Notes under the pieces: model-generated
What the model saw: only the letters and a program-made list of their open reading frames with translations
Told to the model about the DNA's origin: nothing
Databases searched by the model: none
Translations under genes and position numbers: made by a program
Shown here: positions 20,251 through 28,859 of the stretch, piece after piece
Layout: each line of letters begins with the position of its first letter
Numbering within the stretch: the stretch's first letter is position 1
Source of the DNA: Caldicellulosiruptor owensensis OL
GTDB taxonomy: Bacteria; Bacillota; Thermoanaerobacteria; Caldicellulosiruptorales; Caldicellulosiruptoraceae
Assembly: GCF_000166335.1 (NCBI RefSeq)
Contig: NC_014657.1
Span: forward strand, 550,501 to 614,500
Direction: 5' to 3'
Length of the DNA: 64,000 nucleotides

Positions 20251-20280
20251 TATAATTAGTTTGTTTAATAAATAAACAAA
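20251..20280 (+). promoter_or_regulatory. -10 box with overlapping XylR/ROK-type operator for the xylan operon
   Basis: TATAAT at 20251-20256 is followed by a perfect inverted repeat: TTTGTTTA (20260-20267), 5 bases, TAAACAAA (20273-20280). The operator therefore covers the expected transcription start. Together with the preceding TTAG it resembles the XylR operator of bacilli (TTAGTTTGTTT...). The operon encodes a ROK regulator and a xylanase, which supports autoregulation by xylose-type sugars. The 271-base gap from 20024 otherwise holds a TTGACA at 20172 without a good -10 partner. Confidence 0.7.
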
Positions 20281-20294
20281 AGGAGTGATGTTGT

Positions 20295-21602
20295 GTGAAA
20301 AGGTCAGTAAAGATCATTGCATGGGTGACAGCGGTTGTTTTTATGCTAAGTTTAGTTTTAGTTTTTTCACCATCTGAAAAGGCTTTCAGTTCAGCAGGTG
20401 GCACAAAGAAAATTGTATTTTGGCACATTACAACTGACGAAAATGGTAAAAAAATGATTCAGGGGCAAGTAGACCGCTTTGTAAAAGCACACCCGGATTT
20501 TAAGGTTGAAGTGGTACCACTTCAAAATGATTCGTTCAAGACAAAATTGAAAATTGCTATGGGTTCAAATCAGGCACCAGATGTGTTTGTCACATGGGGC
20601 GGTGGTCCATTCTTTGAATATGTACGAGCTGGCAAAGTTAAGGATATCACAGCTTACATGAATGAAAACAATTATAAGAACAGATTTGTTGAAGCTGCAT
20701 TCGGTCCAATCACTTATAACAATAAGATTTGGGCAGTTCCAGTTGAAGGAGCAGGTGTTGCGCTGGTATGGTACAATAAAGAAATATTTAAGAAATATAA
20801 TTTAAAGGTTCCAACCACATATGATGAGTTCTTAAATATTGTAAAAACATTAAAGTCAAAAGGTATAACTCCTATAACACTTGCAAATAAAACAAAGTGG
20901 CCAGGATGTTTCTGGTATTGGAACTTTGTTAACAAATTAGGTGGACCAAGTGCATTTGAAAGAGCAGCAGAAAGAATGGGCGGAAGTTTTGCTGATCAAC
21001 CATTTATAAAAGCTGGCGAGATGCTTCAGGAATTAGTTAAAATTGGTGCATTTCCAAAGGGATTTAACGGACTTGATTGGGATACAGGACAATCAAGAAT
21101 GCTTTTGTACTCTGGTAAAGCTGCAATGGAATTAATGGGAACATGGCAGATTCCTATTGTTAAAGCAGAAAATAAGAAATTCTATGAAAACAATCTTGAT
21201 TTCTTCCCATTCCCGTCGATTAAGGGTGGGAAAGGAGATCCAACAAGTTTAGTTGGAATGGCATCTTCAAACTATTATGCTGTGACAACTACATGCAAAT
21301 ATCCAAAAGAAGCATTCAATATGATTCAATATTTGATAGACGATCAAGCTGTCAAAGAAAGAATTGCATATGGGCAGATACCACCTGTTAAAGGATTAAA
21401 GTTTTCAGATCCAATGCTTCAGAAGGTTTATAACATTGTTGCAAAAGCAAAGAGTATTCAACTTTGGTGGGATCAATATTTACCACCTCAACTTGCAGAA
21501 ACTCATAAGGATATTGTTCAATCTCTCTTTGGTTTAAAACTTACACCAAAAGCTGCGGCGGAAAAGATGGAGAAAGCGGCAAAAGATTATTTCAAGAAGT
21601 AA
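20295..21602 (+). CDS. CUT1-family ABC transporter sugar-binding protein
   Basis: The 435-residue extracellular solute-binding protein (family 1) captures oligosaccharides for the two permeases downstream. The start is GTG with an AAAGGAGTG site. The N-terminus is a signal peptide (MKRSVKIIAWVTAVVFMLSL...). Unlike most Gram-positive binding proteins, no lipobox cysteine follows the hydrophobic core: the sequence runs PSEKAFSSAGGTKK. The mature part shows the typical opening (KIVFWHITTDENGKK) and later features such as DVFVTWGGGPFFEY and IWAVPVEGAGVALVWYNKEI. Linkage to a GH10 xylanase suggests xylo-oligosaccharides as ligands, by inference. Confidence 0.9.
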   Translation: MKRSVKIIAWVTAVVFMLSLVLVFSPSEKAFSSAGGTKKIVFWHITTDENGKKMIQGQVDRFVKAHPDFKVEVVPLQNDSFKTKLKIAMGSNQAPDVFVTWGGGPFFEYVRAGKVKDITAYMNENNYKNRFVEAAFGPITYNNKIWAVPVEGAGVALVWYNKEIFKKYNLKVPTTYDEFLNIVKTLKSKGITPITLANKTKWPGCFWYWNFVNKLGGPSAFERAAERMGGSFADQPFIKAGEMLQELVKIGAFPKGFNGLDWDTGQSRMLLYSGKAAMELMGTWQIPIVKAENKKFYENNLDFFPFPSIKGGKGDPTSLVGMASSNYYAVTTTCKYPKEAFNMIQYLIDDQAVKERIAYGQIPPVKGLKFSDPMLQKVYNIVAKAKSIQLWWDQYLPPQLAETHKDIVQSLFGLKLTPKAAAEKMEKAAKDYFKK

Positions 21603-21622
21603 AAATAGTGTGCCTTTCTTGG

Positions 21623-21666
21623 GAATTGGTATTAGCTGTAGGATAACCTGCAGCTAATACCAATTC
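21623..21666 (+). terminator. 20-bp hairpin between binding-protein and permease genes
   Basis: The arms GAATTGGTATTAGCTGTAGG and CCTGCAGCTAATACCAATTC pair along 20 bp with one G-U, around an ATAA loop. Only a short TTTTCT follows. In transporter operons such a hairpin commonly gives partial termination or protects the binding-protein mRNA. Confidence 0.75.
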
Positions 21667-21713
21667 ACTTTTCTATTGACTAAAAATTTGCTTAAATGGG
21701 AGGAAGGGAAAAA

Positions 21714-22604
21714 TTGCAGAGAGATAGAACCTCTAAATTCGCTCAAAATATAGGAATTTTCCTTTTCTTAGCTCCTGCTTTAATTTTAATTGGTATATAT
21801 ATAATTTGGCCAATAATTATGTCATTTAATCTAAGTATGTTTGAGTGGGATGGCGTTTCACCACAAAAGATATATATTGGGTTAAAAAATTGGAAAGATT
21901 TGTTACATGATTCTATATTTTGGCACGCATTGGGAAATAATATAAAGTTTATATTTTTATCAATAATTATTGAAATGCCGATTGCGATTTTAATTGCTGT
22001 TTTACTTGACAGAGGTGGTAAAAAGTTTGACGTGTTCAAGTCACTATTCTATCTTCCGATGCTTATGTCGTCTGTTGCTATAGGTGTATTGTTCAAATAT
22101 ATATACGACCCATCATTTGGACTTTTAAGTGGAATATTGAGTTTTCTGCATCTTGATTTTTTGAATCAGGATTGGTTAGGTGACCCTAATGTAGCTTTTT
22201 ACTCTGTTGTAGCTGTTATATGTTGGCAATATATACCATTTTATATGATATTCTTTATAGCAGCTCTTTCAAATATTCCTCATGAATTATATGAGGCTGC
22301 AAAGATAGATGGAGCAACGCAAGGTCAGTATTTCTGGAAGATAGAGCTTCCTCTTTTGTCACCATCAATAAAAACAGCTTGTATTCTGTCTTTGATAGGT
22401 TCTCTTAAATATTTTGATTTAATTTACGTCATGACAGAAGGTGGACCGTCAAATGCGACTGAACTTATGGCAACTTATATGTATAAAAATGCTTTTGCCT
22501 CATTTAAAATGGGATACGGAAGTACAATTGCTTCAGCTATGTTTATAATAATAACAACAGCAGGCGTTTTGGCATATTTTGCAACCAAAAAAAATGAAGG
22601 TTAA
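21714..22604 (+). CDS. CUT1-family ABC transporter permease (MalF/UgpA type)
   Basis: The start is chosen at TTG 21714 because the GGGAGGAAGGG ribosome site (21698-21709) lies immediately upstream. An ATG at 21696 would place the site inside the gene. The roughly 296-residue protein has six membrane helices and the permease EAA loop EAAKIDGATQGQYFWKIELP, which contacts the ATPase. It forms the membrane channel with the next gene's product. No ATPase gene is nearby, so a shared MsmK-type ATPase elsewhere must energise it. Confidence 0.9.
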   Translation: MQRDRTSKFAQNIGIFLFLAPALILIGIYIIWPIIMSFNLSMFEWDGVSPQKIYIGLKNWKDLLHDSIFWHALGNNIKFIFLSIIIEMPIAILIAVLLDRGGKKFDVFKSLFYLPMLMSSVAIGVLFKYIYDPSFGLLSGILSFLHLDFLNQDWLGDPNVAFYSVVAVICWQYIPFYMIFFIAALSNIPHELYEAAKIDGATQGQYFWKIELPLLSPSIKTACILSLIGSLKYFDLIYVMTEGGPSNATELMATYMYKNAFASFKMGYGSTIASAMFIIITTAGVLAYFATKKNEG

Positions 22605-22642
22605 TTTGGTGATTTGACTTCTTGAGGAGGGAAGGAAGAACA

Positions 22643-23470
22643 ATGGGTTCGATAAAAGAAACAAAAAAATGGTATTTTATATTTTTAGCTATATGGACTT
22701 TAATTGCTGATATTCCTTTTTTATTTATGTTTTTTACATCTATTAAAACACAAACAGAACTTTTGATGGGTAATACATGGCAGGTACCAAAACAGCCCAC
22801 AATAGGAAACTATTCGACAGTAATTCAAGGTAGTTTTTTTACTTACCTTAAAAACAGTGTTATTGCTGTTTCGATATCTGTTATCTTAATTTTAATTGTA
22901 TCTTCAATGGCAGCATATGTATTTGCCAGAATGAAATTTGCTTTAAATAATTTATTGTACTCAATTATAATAGCCGGAATGGCAATACCTATACATGTTA
23001 CTCTAATACCTATATACGTACTTACTAACAAAATGAAACTATATGATACAATCTTTGCTTTGATTGGGCCATATGTTGCTTTGAGTCTTCCTATGTCAAT
23101 ATTTATTCTTACAGAATTTATGCGAGAAATACCTGTTGAGCTTGAAGAAGCAGCCAAAATAGATGGTTGTTCCATGTTTAGGCTGTATTCTGACATTCTT
23201 CTTCCACTTTCAAGGCCTGCTTTAATTACAGTTGGGATATACAATGGGACATATCTTTGGAACGAGTTTGTTTTTGCTTTGGTATTAACAAGTTCACCAC
23301 AAAAGAGAACTCTTCCACTTGGTATTTGGGATTTTCAAGCAAGATATGGTTCAGATATTCCAGCAATTATGGCATTCTTGACATTATCTCTTTTGCCAAT
23401 GCTGATTGCATATATTTTGGGACAGGATAAGATCATAAAAGGTATGATGGCAGGTGCTGTAAAAGGATAA
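22643..23470 (+). CDS. CUT1-family ABC transporter permease (MalG/UgpE type)
   Basis: The ATG at 22643 follows GAGGAGGGAAGG. An upstream TTG at 22622 would include that site. The 275-residue protein has six predicted membrane helices and the EAA motif EEAAKIDGCSMFRLYSDILLP. The N-terminal segment FMFFTSIKTQTELL and the late segment YLWNEFVFALVL are typical of MalG-type permeases. It pairs with the MalF-type permease encoded 38 bases upstream. Confidence 0.9.
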   Translation: MGSIKETKKWYFIFLAIWTLIADIPFLFMFFTSIKTQTELLMGNTWQVPKQPTIGNYSTVIQGSFFTYLKNSVIAVSISVILILIVSSMAAYVFARMKFALNNLLYSIIIAGMAIPIHVTLIPIYVLTNKMKLYDTIFALIGPYVALSLPMSIFILTEFMREIPVELEEAAKIDGCSMFRLYSDILLPLSRPALITVGIYNGTYLWNEFVFALVLTSSPQKRTLPLGIWDFQARYGSDIPAIMAFLTLSLLPMLIAYILGQDKIIKGMMAGAVKG

Positions 23471-23563
23471 AATGATGTGTTTTGCGCCTAAAAACATTTT
23501 CCCACAGCTTTTTTTGTTGTATAATAATTTGCAAAGTTTAAATAAGCAGAGGAAAATGACAGG

Positions 23564-24763
23564 ATGGGTAATCACGCGTTATTAAAACAAATAAATAAGC
23601 TTTTAATTTTGAAAACAATTTTAGATAATAAGATGATATCGCGCGCAAAAATTTCAAGGCTTGTAGATTTAAATAAAGCAACAGTGTCAAACCTAACCGA
23701 TGAGCTCATAAAAGAAGGATATATAGTTGAAAAGGGATATGGCAAATCAAAAGGTGGAAGAAGACCTGTGCTTTTACAAGTAAATAAGGACGTAGGTTCA
23801 ATCATAGGGATTGATTTGGGTGTTGATTACATTCATGTTATTCTTTCAAACTTTATAGGTGAGATTATTTTTGAAGAATATGTCAACATTAAGATGAAAG
23901 AGCCAAAAGAAAAACTTTTAAATCTTCTTTTTGACATGATTGAAAAAGCAATAGATAAAGCTCCGCCGACTCCAAAAGGAATTTTAGGTATTGGAATTGG
24001 TGTTCCTGGTATTGTGGAAAAAGAATCTGGAATTGTGCTTATTGCTCCAAATTTGGAATGGAAAAATGTTCACTTAAAGTCGATTATTGAGCAAAAGTTC
24101 AACCTCCCTGTTTATATTGACAATGAAGCAAATGCAGGCGCACTGGGCGAAAAGTGGTTTGGCGAATGGGGAAAAGTTAGTGATTTGATTTATTTAAGTG
24201 TTGGCATTGGTCTTGGAGCAGGGATTATTATTGATAACAAGCTTTTCAGGGGCGCTGCAGGATTTGCAGGGGAGGTTGGACACACAACTATCAACTTTCA
24301 AGACGATGTTTGCAGCTGTGGCAACATTGGCTGTCTTGAGAACTTTGCATCTGAGAGGGCACTTTTGAGTATTATCAAAAAACTTGTAAAAGAAGGAGCA
24401 GAGGATAGGTATATAAGCTGTGAAAATGTAGATGAAATCACTCCTTCTCAGATAATACAAGCAGCGATGGATGGAAGCAGGATTTGCAGAATGGCTGTGC
24501 TTGAGGTCGCTGAAAAGATGGCAATAGGAATTGCGAATCTTGTAAATATTTTTAATCCTGAAATAGTAATTGTAGGTAACAAGGCATCTTTTTTTGGTGA
24601 TTTGTTTTTGGAAAAATTGAGAGAGGCAGTTAATCAAAAGTCTTTTATCGCCCAGTTTTATGATCTTAAGATTGAAGTTTCAAAGCTAAAAGACAGAGCT
24701 GTGGTTTTGGGGTGCATAGCAATGGTAATTTCTGATATGCTTTCTTTTCCAGAGTATGCATGA
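23564..24763 (+). CDS. ROK-family transcriptional repressor, XylR-like
   Basis: The 399-residue protein has an N-terminal winged HTH (residues about 10-65: ISRAKISRLVDLNKATVSNL, then KGGRRPVLLQVN) and a C-terminal ROK sugar-binding fold (IIGIDLGVDYIHVILSNFIG; GVPGIVEKESG). The ROK zinc signature CSCGNIGCLENFAS is complete. The HTH marks it as a regulator rather than a kinase. It sits between transporter and xylanase genes, and an inverted repeat like a XylR operator lies at the operon's start, so it probably represses the operon until a xylose-type sugar binds. A TATAAT at 23520-23525 could give an internal promoter, but its -35 is poor. Confidence 0.9.
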   Translation: MGNHALLKQINKLLILKTILDNKMISRAKISRLVDLNKATVSNLTDELIKEGYIVEKGYGKSKGGRRPVLLQVNKDVGSIIGIDLGVDYIHVILSNFIGEIIFEEYVNIKMKEPKEKLLNLLFDMIEKAIDKAPPTPKGILGIGIGVPGIVEKESGIVLIAPNLEWKNVHLKSIIEQKFNLPVYIDNEANAGALGEKWFGEWGKVSDLIYLSVGIGLGAGIIIDNKLFRGAAGFAGEVGHTTINFQDDVCSCGNIGCLENFASERALLSIIKKLVKEGAEDRYISCENVDEITPSQIIQAAMDGSRICRMAVLEVAEKMAIGIANLVNIFNPEIVIVGNKASFFGDLFLEKLREAVNQKSFIAQFYDLKIEVSKLKDRAVVLGCIAMVISDMLSFPEYA

Positions 24764-24777
24764 GGAGGAAGTGTTAG

Positions 24778-26847
24778 ATGAAAGGTTGTGTTTATGGAAA
24801 ATTGAAAAGGTTTTCGGCATTGATTTTAGCAATTTTATTTTTGGTTGCAACCTTGATTGGCATAGGAAGTACTAAAGTTAGTAAAGTTAGCGGAGCAACA
24901 AAAAAGAGTTTTGTAGAGTTTAATTTTGAAAATAAATTAGTAGCGCCGTTTAAAACATCGGGCAAATCTATGACTTTAAAGATTGACAGTACAACCGCAG
25001 CAGAAGGAACCTTTTCACTTCTTGCAAGTGGCCGAAAGCAAATAGATGATGGAGTTTTGCTTGATGTAACCAATATCATAGATTATTCAAATGAATATAC
25101 AATTACTCTATATGTTTATCACAAATCCAGCAAGCTACAGCGTTTTGTTGTGAGTAGCGAAATTGAGACAAAAAGCGGAAAAGAAAATAAACCGCTGTGC
25201 GAGAAGGTTATCATGCCAAATAGCTGGAAAAAACTTGATGCAAGTTTAAATTTGACTGAGCTAAAAGGGATTAAAAAAGTTTGGCTAAAGGTATATGTGC
25301 CAACCTCAACCACAAATTTTTACGTTGACCTTTTTACACTCAAAGTTTCCGAGAGCTCTAATCTCATAAAATTTGAAAGCTTTGAAGACAAGAGTATAGC
25401 AGGATTTGTTCCTCAGGATAAAAAATGTAAATTGTCAGTCACAAAAGAAAAAGCTTATCAAGGTACATATAGCATAAAGTTTCAGCAGACTGCAAAAAAG
25501 CAGAATACAGCTGTTACTTTGCCGGTGAAAGGTACATTTGAAAAGGGTAAGAGCTATTCAATATCTTTTTATGTGTATCAGCCCATTTTAAAGAGTTTAA
25601 ACTTGGCAGTTGGCGTTAGGTTTCTGGAAAATGGAAAGAACACGAAAGAGATTGTGCTTGGGAAAGTAACTGTTCCAAAGAATAAGTGGACAGAAGTATT
25701 TGCAAGTTATACGCCCTCTTTGGATTCAAAGATAAAAGACTTTTTGATTTTCATAAGACCTCTTTCAGAGATTTCCTATTATTACTTTGACAACTTCACA
25801 ATTTCAGATGATGGGTGGTATTCAGCTGTGCCTGATTTAGATTTACCTTCTTTAAGTGAGAAATACAAAAACTACTTTAAAGTTGGTGTTGCTGTACCCT
25901 ACAAGGCTTTGACGAATCCTGTTGATGTTGCACTCATAAAGAGACATTTTAACAGCATTACAGCAGAAAATGAGATGAAGCCAGAAGCACTTGAGCCGTA
26001 TGAAGGGACTTTTAACTTCTCAATTGCTGATGAGTATTTGAATTTTTGCAAGAAAAATAATATAGCTATTCGCGGACACACTCTTGTGTGGCATCAGCAA
26101 ACGCCCAGCTGGTTTTTCCAGCACCCTCAGACAGGGGAGAAGCTGACAAACAGTGAAAAAGACAAGAAGATACTTTTAGAGAGGTTGAAAAAATATATCC
26201 AGACAGTTGTTTCAAGATACAAGGGCAGAATTTATGCCTGGGATGTTGTCAATGAGGCCATTGACGAAAACCAGCCGGACGGTTTTAGAAGAAGCGAGTG
26301 GTTCAATATATTAGGTCCAGAGTATATCGAAAAGGCGTTCATATACACTCATCAGGCAGACCCTAACGCTTTGCTTTTTTACAATGACTACAGCACAGAA
26401 AATCCAGTGAAGAGAGAATACATTTATAAGCTTATAAAAGGCCTAAAAGAAAAAGGAGTACCCATTCATGGTATTGGTCTTCAGTGCCATATTTCTGTGA
26501 GCTGGCCAAGCGTTGAAGAAGTGGAAAAAACCATAAAACTTTTTAGCAGCATTCCTGGTATTAAGATACATGTCACAGAAATTGATATAAGTGTGGCAAA
26601 AGAATTTGGCGAAGATATAGATGAAGAAACAAAAAGATATCTTTTGATTCAGCAGGCAAGAAAGTTAAAAGACCTTTTTGATGTGTTTAAAAAATACAAA
26701 AATGTGGTAACAAGTGTTTCGTTCTGGGGGCTTAAAGATGACTATTCATGGTTAAAAGGTGATTTTCCGCTTTTGTTTGACAAAGACTATCAGCCAAAAT
26801 TTGCTTTTTGGAGTTTAATAGATCCATCAGTTGTGCCAGAGGAGTAA
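24778..26847 (+). CDS. Secreted GH10 endo-1,4-beta-xylanase with two CBM22 modules
   Basis: The 689-residue protein has a signal peptide (cleavage near VSGATKK). CBM22-like modules follow at about 40-190 (FVEFNFENKLVAPFKTSG) and about 195-345 (IKFESFEDKSIAGFVPQD). The GH10 barrel fills about 355-685. The catalytic acid/base is near residue 493 (AWDVVNEAID) and the nucleophile near 601 (IHVTEIDIS). The conserved NEMKPEALEP and GHTLVWHQQTPSWF are present. It cleaves xylan outside the cell. There is no SLH domain. Its ATG is 14 bases after the ROK stop with an AGGAGGAAG site, so it is in the same operon and under the same operator. Confidence 0.95.
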   Translation: MKGCVYGKLKRFSALILAILFLVATLIGIGSTKVSKVSGATKKSFVEFNFENKLVAPFKTSGKSMTLKIDSTTAAEGTFSLLASGRKQIDDGVLLDVTNIIDYSNEYTITLYVYHKSSKLQRFVVSSEIETKSGKENKPLCEKVIMPNSWKKLDASLNLTELKGIKKVWLKVYVPTSTTNFYVDLFTLKVSESSNLIKFESFEDKSIAGFVPQDKKCKLSVTKEKAYQGTYSIKFQQTAKKQNTAVTLPVKGTFEKGKSYSISFYVYQPILKSLNLAVGVRFLENGKNTKEIVLGKVTVPKNKWTEVFASYTPSLDSKIKDFLIFIRPLSEISYYYFDNFTISDDGWYSAVPDLDLPSLSEKYKNYFKVGVAVPYKALTNPVDVALIKRHFNSITAENEMKPEALEPYEGTFNFSIADEYLNFCKKNNIAIRGHTLVWHQQTPSWFFQHPQTGEKLTNSEKDKKILLERLKKYIQTVVSRYKGRIYAWDVVNEAIDENQPDGFRRSEWFNILGPEYIEKAFIYTHQADPNALLFYNDYSTENPVKREYIYKLIKGLKEKGVPIHGIGLQCHISVSWPSVEEVEKTIKLFSSIPGIKIHVTEIDISVAKEFGEDIDEETKRYLLIQQARKLKDLFDVFKKYKNVVTSVSFWGLKDDYSWLKGDFPLLFDKDYQPKFAFWSLIDPSVVPEE

Positions 26848-26864
26848 AAAGCAAATAGAATGGG

Positions 26865-26909
26865 AAAGCACCACAAGAAGGTTTTAAACTTCTTTAGAAG
26901 TGGTGCTTT
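26865..26909 (+). terminator. Terminator of the xylan operon
   Basis: AAAGCACCAC pairs with GTGGTGCTTT. An inner AAGAAG/CTTCTT pairing extends the hairpin. TTCTATTTTTTG follows. Confidence 0.85.
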
Positions 26910-26933
26910 TCTATTTTTTGTGTGGTTTTGAAG

Positions 26934-26962
26934 TTGAAAAAACTGAAAAATTGTTATATTAT
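26934..26962 (+). promoter_or_regulatory. Sigma-A-like promoter for the phosphosugar isomerase gene
   Basis: TTGAAA (26934-26939), a 17-base spacer and TATTAT (26957-26962) lie 37 bases before the ATG at 26999, which has an AAGGAAAGGAG ribosome site. Confidence 0.6.
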
Positions 26963-26998
26963 GAAATAGAAAATTTTTAAGGAAAGGAGTCAGGGAAA

Positions 26999-28063
26999 AT
27001 GCTTGATAATTTAGAGACAATTGCACAGAATGATCCAAGTGGTATGTTTGAGGCAGTGTATAATCTTCCTGAGCAAATTCAAAAAGCGTACGAGATAGGC
27101 AAAAATATTAGCGTGAAAGTAAAAGCAGAAGATATAGATAAAGTAGTTATTACAGGTCTTGGCGGTTCAGCAATAGGTGGGAACCTTTTGAGAGTATTTG
27201 TTCTTGACAAGTGCAAAATCCCTGTGATTGTTAACAGAGACTATGTACTTCCTGCGTATGTTGATTCTAAAACTCTTGTCATAGCTTCAAGCTATTCGGG
27301 TAACACAGAAGAAACACTTTCTGCCTACCAAGATGCAAAATCAAAAGGTGCGAAAATAATTGCAATAACTACAGGTGGAAAGCTAAAAGAGTTTGCTGAA
27401 AAGGATGGATTTGATGTAATTACAATTCCAAGCGGGCTTCAGCCAAGAGCTGCACTCGGATATTCATTTATTCCACTCTTGATGCTATTTGTCAAACTTG
27501 GTCTAATTGAACCTGTTGATGATCAGATAGAAGAGACAGTAAAGGTTTTGAGTGACCTGAGAGAAAGATATAAACCAGAGGTGCCGGAAGAGAAAAACCT
27601 TGCAAAGAGACTTACCCTAAAACTTTGGAACAAACTTCCAATCATATATGGCATTAGCGGAACCACAGAGGTCATTGCAGAAAGATGGAAGGGTCAGATT
27701 TGTGAAAATTCAAAATCGCCAGCATATTTTAATGTATTCTCAGAGCTCAACCACAACGAGATAGTTGGAACTGAGTCGCCAAAGCATATTCTTGGACTTT
27801 TTGAAATTGTAATGCTCCATGACACAGAAGACCACAAGAGAAATGCAATCAGAATGGATATTACAAAGGACCTTGTAAAAGGTGTTGTATCTGGAGTAAA
27901 TGATATATACTCAATCGGAAATTCGAGGCTTGCGAGAATGTTTTCGCTAATTTACCTGGGAGATTATGTATCACTTTATCTTGCAACACTTTACCAAAAT
28001 GATCCAACTCCTGTGAAAAAGATTGATATTTTAAAGAACAAACTTGCAGAGATTAAAGACTAA
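26999..28063 (+). CDS. Bifunctional phosphoglucose/phosphomannose isomerase
   Basis: The 354-residue SIS-domain protein interconverts glucose-6-P or mannose-6-P with fructose-6-P. The SIS phosphosugar site is seen in ITGLGGSAIGGNLLRVF and ASSYSGNTEETLSAY. The C-terminal PGI/PMI-family domain contains the catalytic-site segment FSELNHNEIVG. The length and layout match the bifunctional archaeal/clostridial type rather than classical Pgi (about 450-550 residues). It stands beside FBP aldolase and so feeds sugar phosphates into glycolysis. Confidence 0.9.
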   Translation: MLDNLETIAQNDPSGMFEAVYNLPEQIQKAYEIGKNISVKVKAEDIDKVVITGLGGSAIGGNLLRVFVLDKCKIPVIVNRDYVLPAYVDSKTLVIASSYSGNTEETLSAYQDAKSKGAKIIAITTGGKLKEFAEKDGFDVITIPSGLQPRAALGYSFIPLLMLFVKLGLIEPVDDQIEETVKVLSDLRERYKPEVPEEKNLAKRLTLKLWNKLPIIYGISGTTEVIAERWKGQICENSKSPAYFNVFSELNHNEIVGTESPKHILGLFEIVMLHDTEDHKRNAIRMDITKDLVKGVVSGVNDIYSIGNSRLARMFSLIYLGDYVSLYLATLYQNDPTPVKKIDILKNKLAEIKD

Positions 28064-28090
28064 GATTTTGAATTTCTATAAAAATTTTTG

Positions 28091-28831
28091 ATGAGAGCTG
28101 AGATGAAGATGTTTTTGGAAGTTGAGACTCACTGTCATACAATTGCAAGCGGTCATGCTTACAATACCTTGGAAGAGATGGTGCTTGAGGCACAAAGAAA
28201 AGGTTTGAAAGGGATATGTATAACTGACCACGGCCCTGAGATGCCAGGGTCGTGTAGCAGTTTATATTTTTACAATCTGGTGGTTGTACCGAGAAAAATA
28301 AATGGTATAATGGTATTTAGAGGGTGCGAGGCGAATATAGTTGACTATGAAGGCAATATAGACATCCCAGAAGCAGCATTGATGAGGCTTGATTTTGTGA
28401 TTGCAAGCCTGCATGATGTTTGTATCCCAAGTGGGACAGTTTCTGACCATACCAGGGCACTCATTGGTGCTATCAAAAATCCTTATATACATTGTATAGG
28501 GCATCCGGGGAATCCGCTATATGAAATTGACAAAGAAGTGGTTGTGCTTGCTGCAAAGGAATATAAAAAAGCAATTGAGATAAACAACTCTTCGTTTTAT
28601 GTTCGTGAAAAGAGCAAAGAAAACTGCACAGAGATTTTAAAGCTGTGCAAAAAACATGGTGTGTACATTGCCATGGGCTCAGATGCACATTACAAAGCAG
28701 ACGTTGGCAGATGCGAAATTACACAAAAACTTGTGACTGAGTATGAATTTCCTCTTGAGCTTATTGTCAACAAAAGCTTAGAAAGCTTTATAAGCTTTCT
28801 AAAGCTTCATGGGAAGGATATTGAAATTTAA
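28091..28831 (+). CDS. PHP-domain phosphatase/hydrolase (YcdX-like)
   Basis: The protein has the metal-binding motifs of the PHP family in order: ETHCHTIASGHAYN, ITDHGPEMPG, FRGCEANI, FVIASLHDV, IGHPGNP and MGSDAHYKADVG. These residues hold a trinuclear metal site that hydrolyses phosphoesters. The size (about 246 residues) matches YcdX-type proteins and not DNA polymerase or histidinol phosphatase. The start is uncertain: ATGs at 28091, 28103 and 28109 are all possible and the ribosome site is weak. It sits between isomerase and aldolase genes, so a phosphosugar substrate is possible but unproven. Confidence 0.8.
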   Translation: MRAEMKMFLEVETHCHTIASGHAYNTLEEMVLEAQRKGLKGICITDHGPEMPGSCSSLYFYNLVVVPRKINGIMVFRGCEANIVDYEGNIDIPEAALMRLDFVIASLHDVCIPSGTVSDHTRALIGAIKNPYIHCIGHPGNPLYEIDKEVVVLAAKEYKKAIEINNSSFYVREKSKENCTEILKLCKKHGVYIAMGSDAHYKADVGRCEITQKLVTEYEFPLELIVNKSLESFISFLKLHGKDIEI

Positions 28832-28859
28832 AACAAAAACTTTGAGGAGGTAATTTAAA

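Noticed and set aside
24194-24637. 147-residue frame antisense to the ROK gene
   Set aside because: A shadow frame of a well-supported gene.
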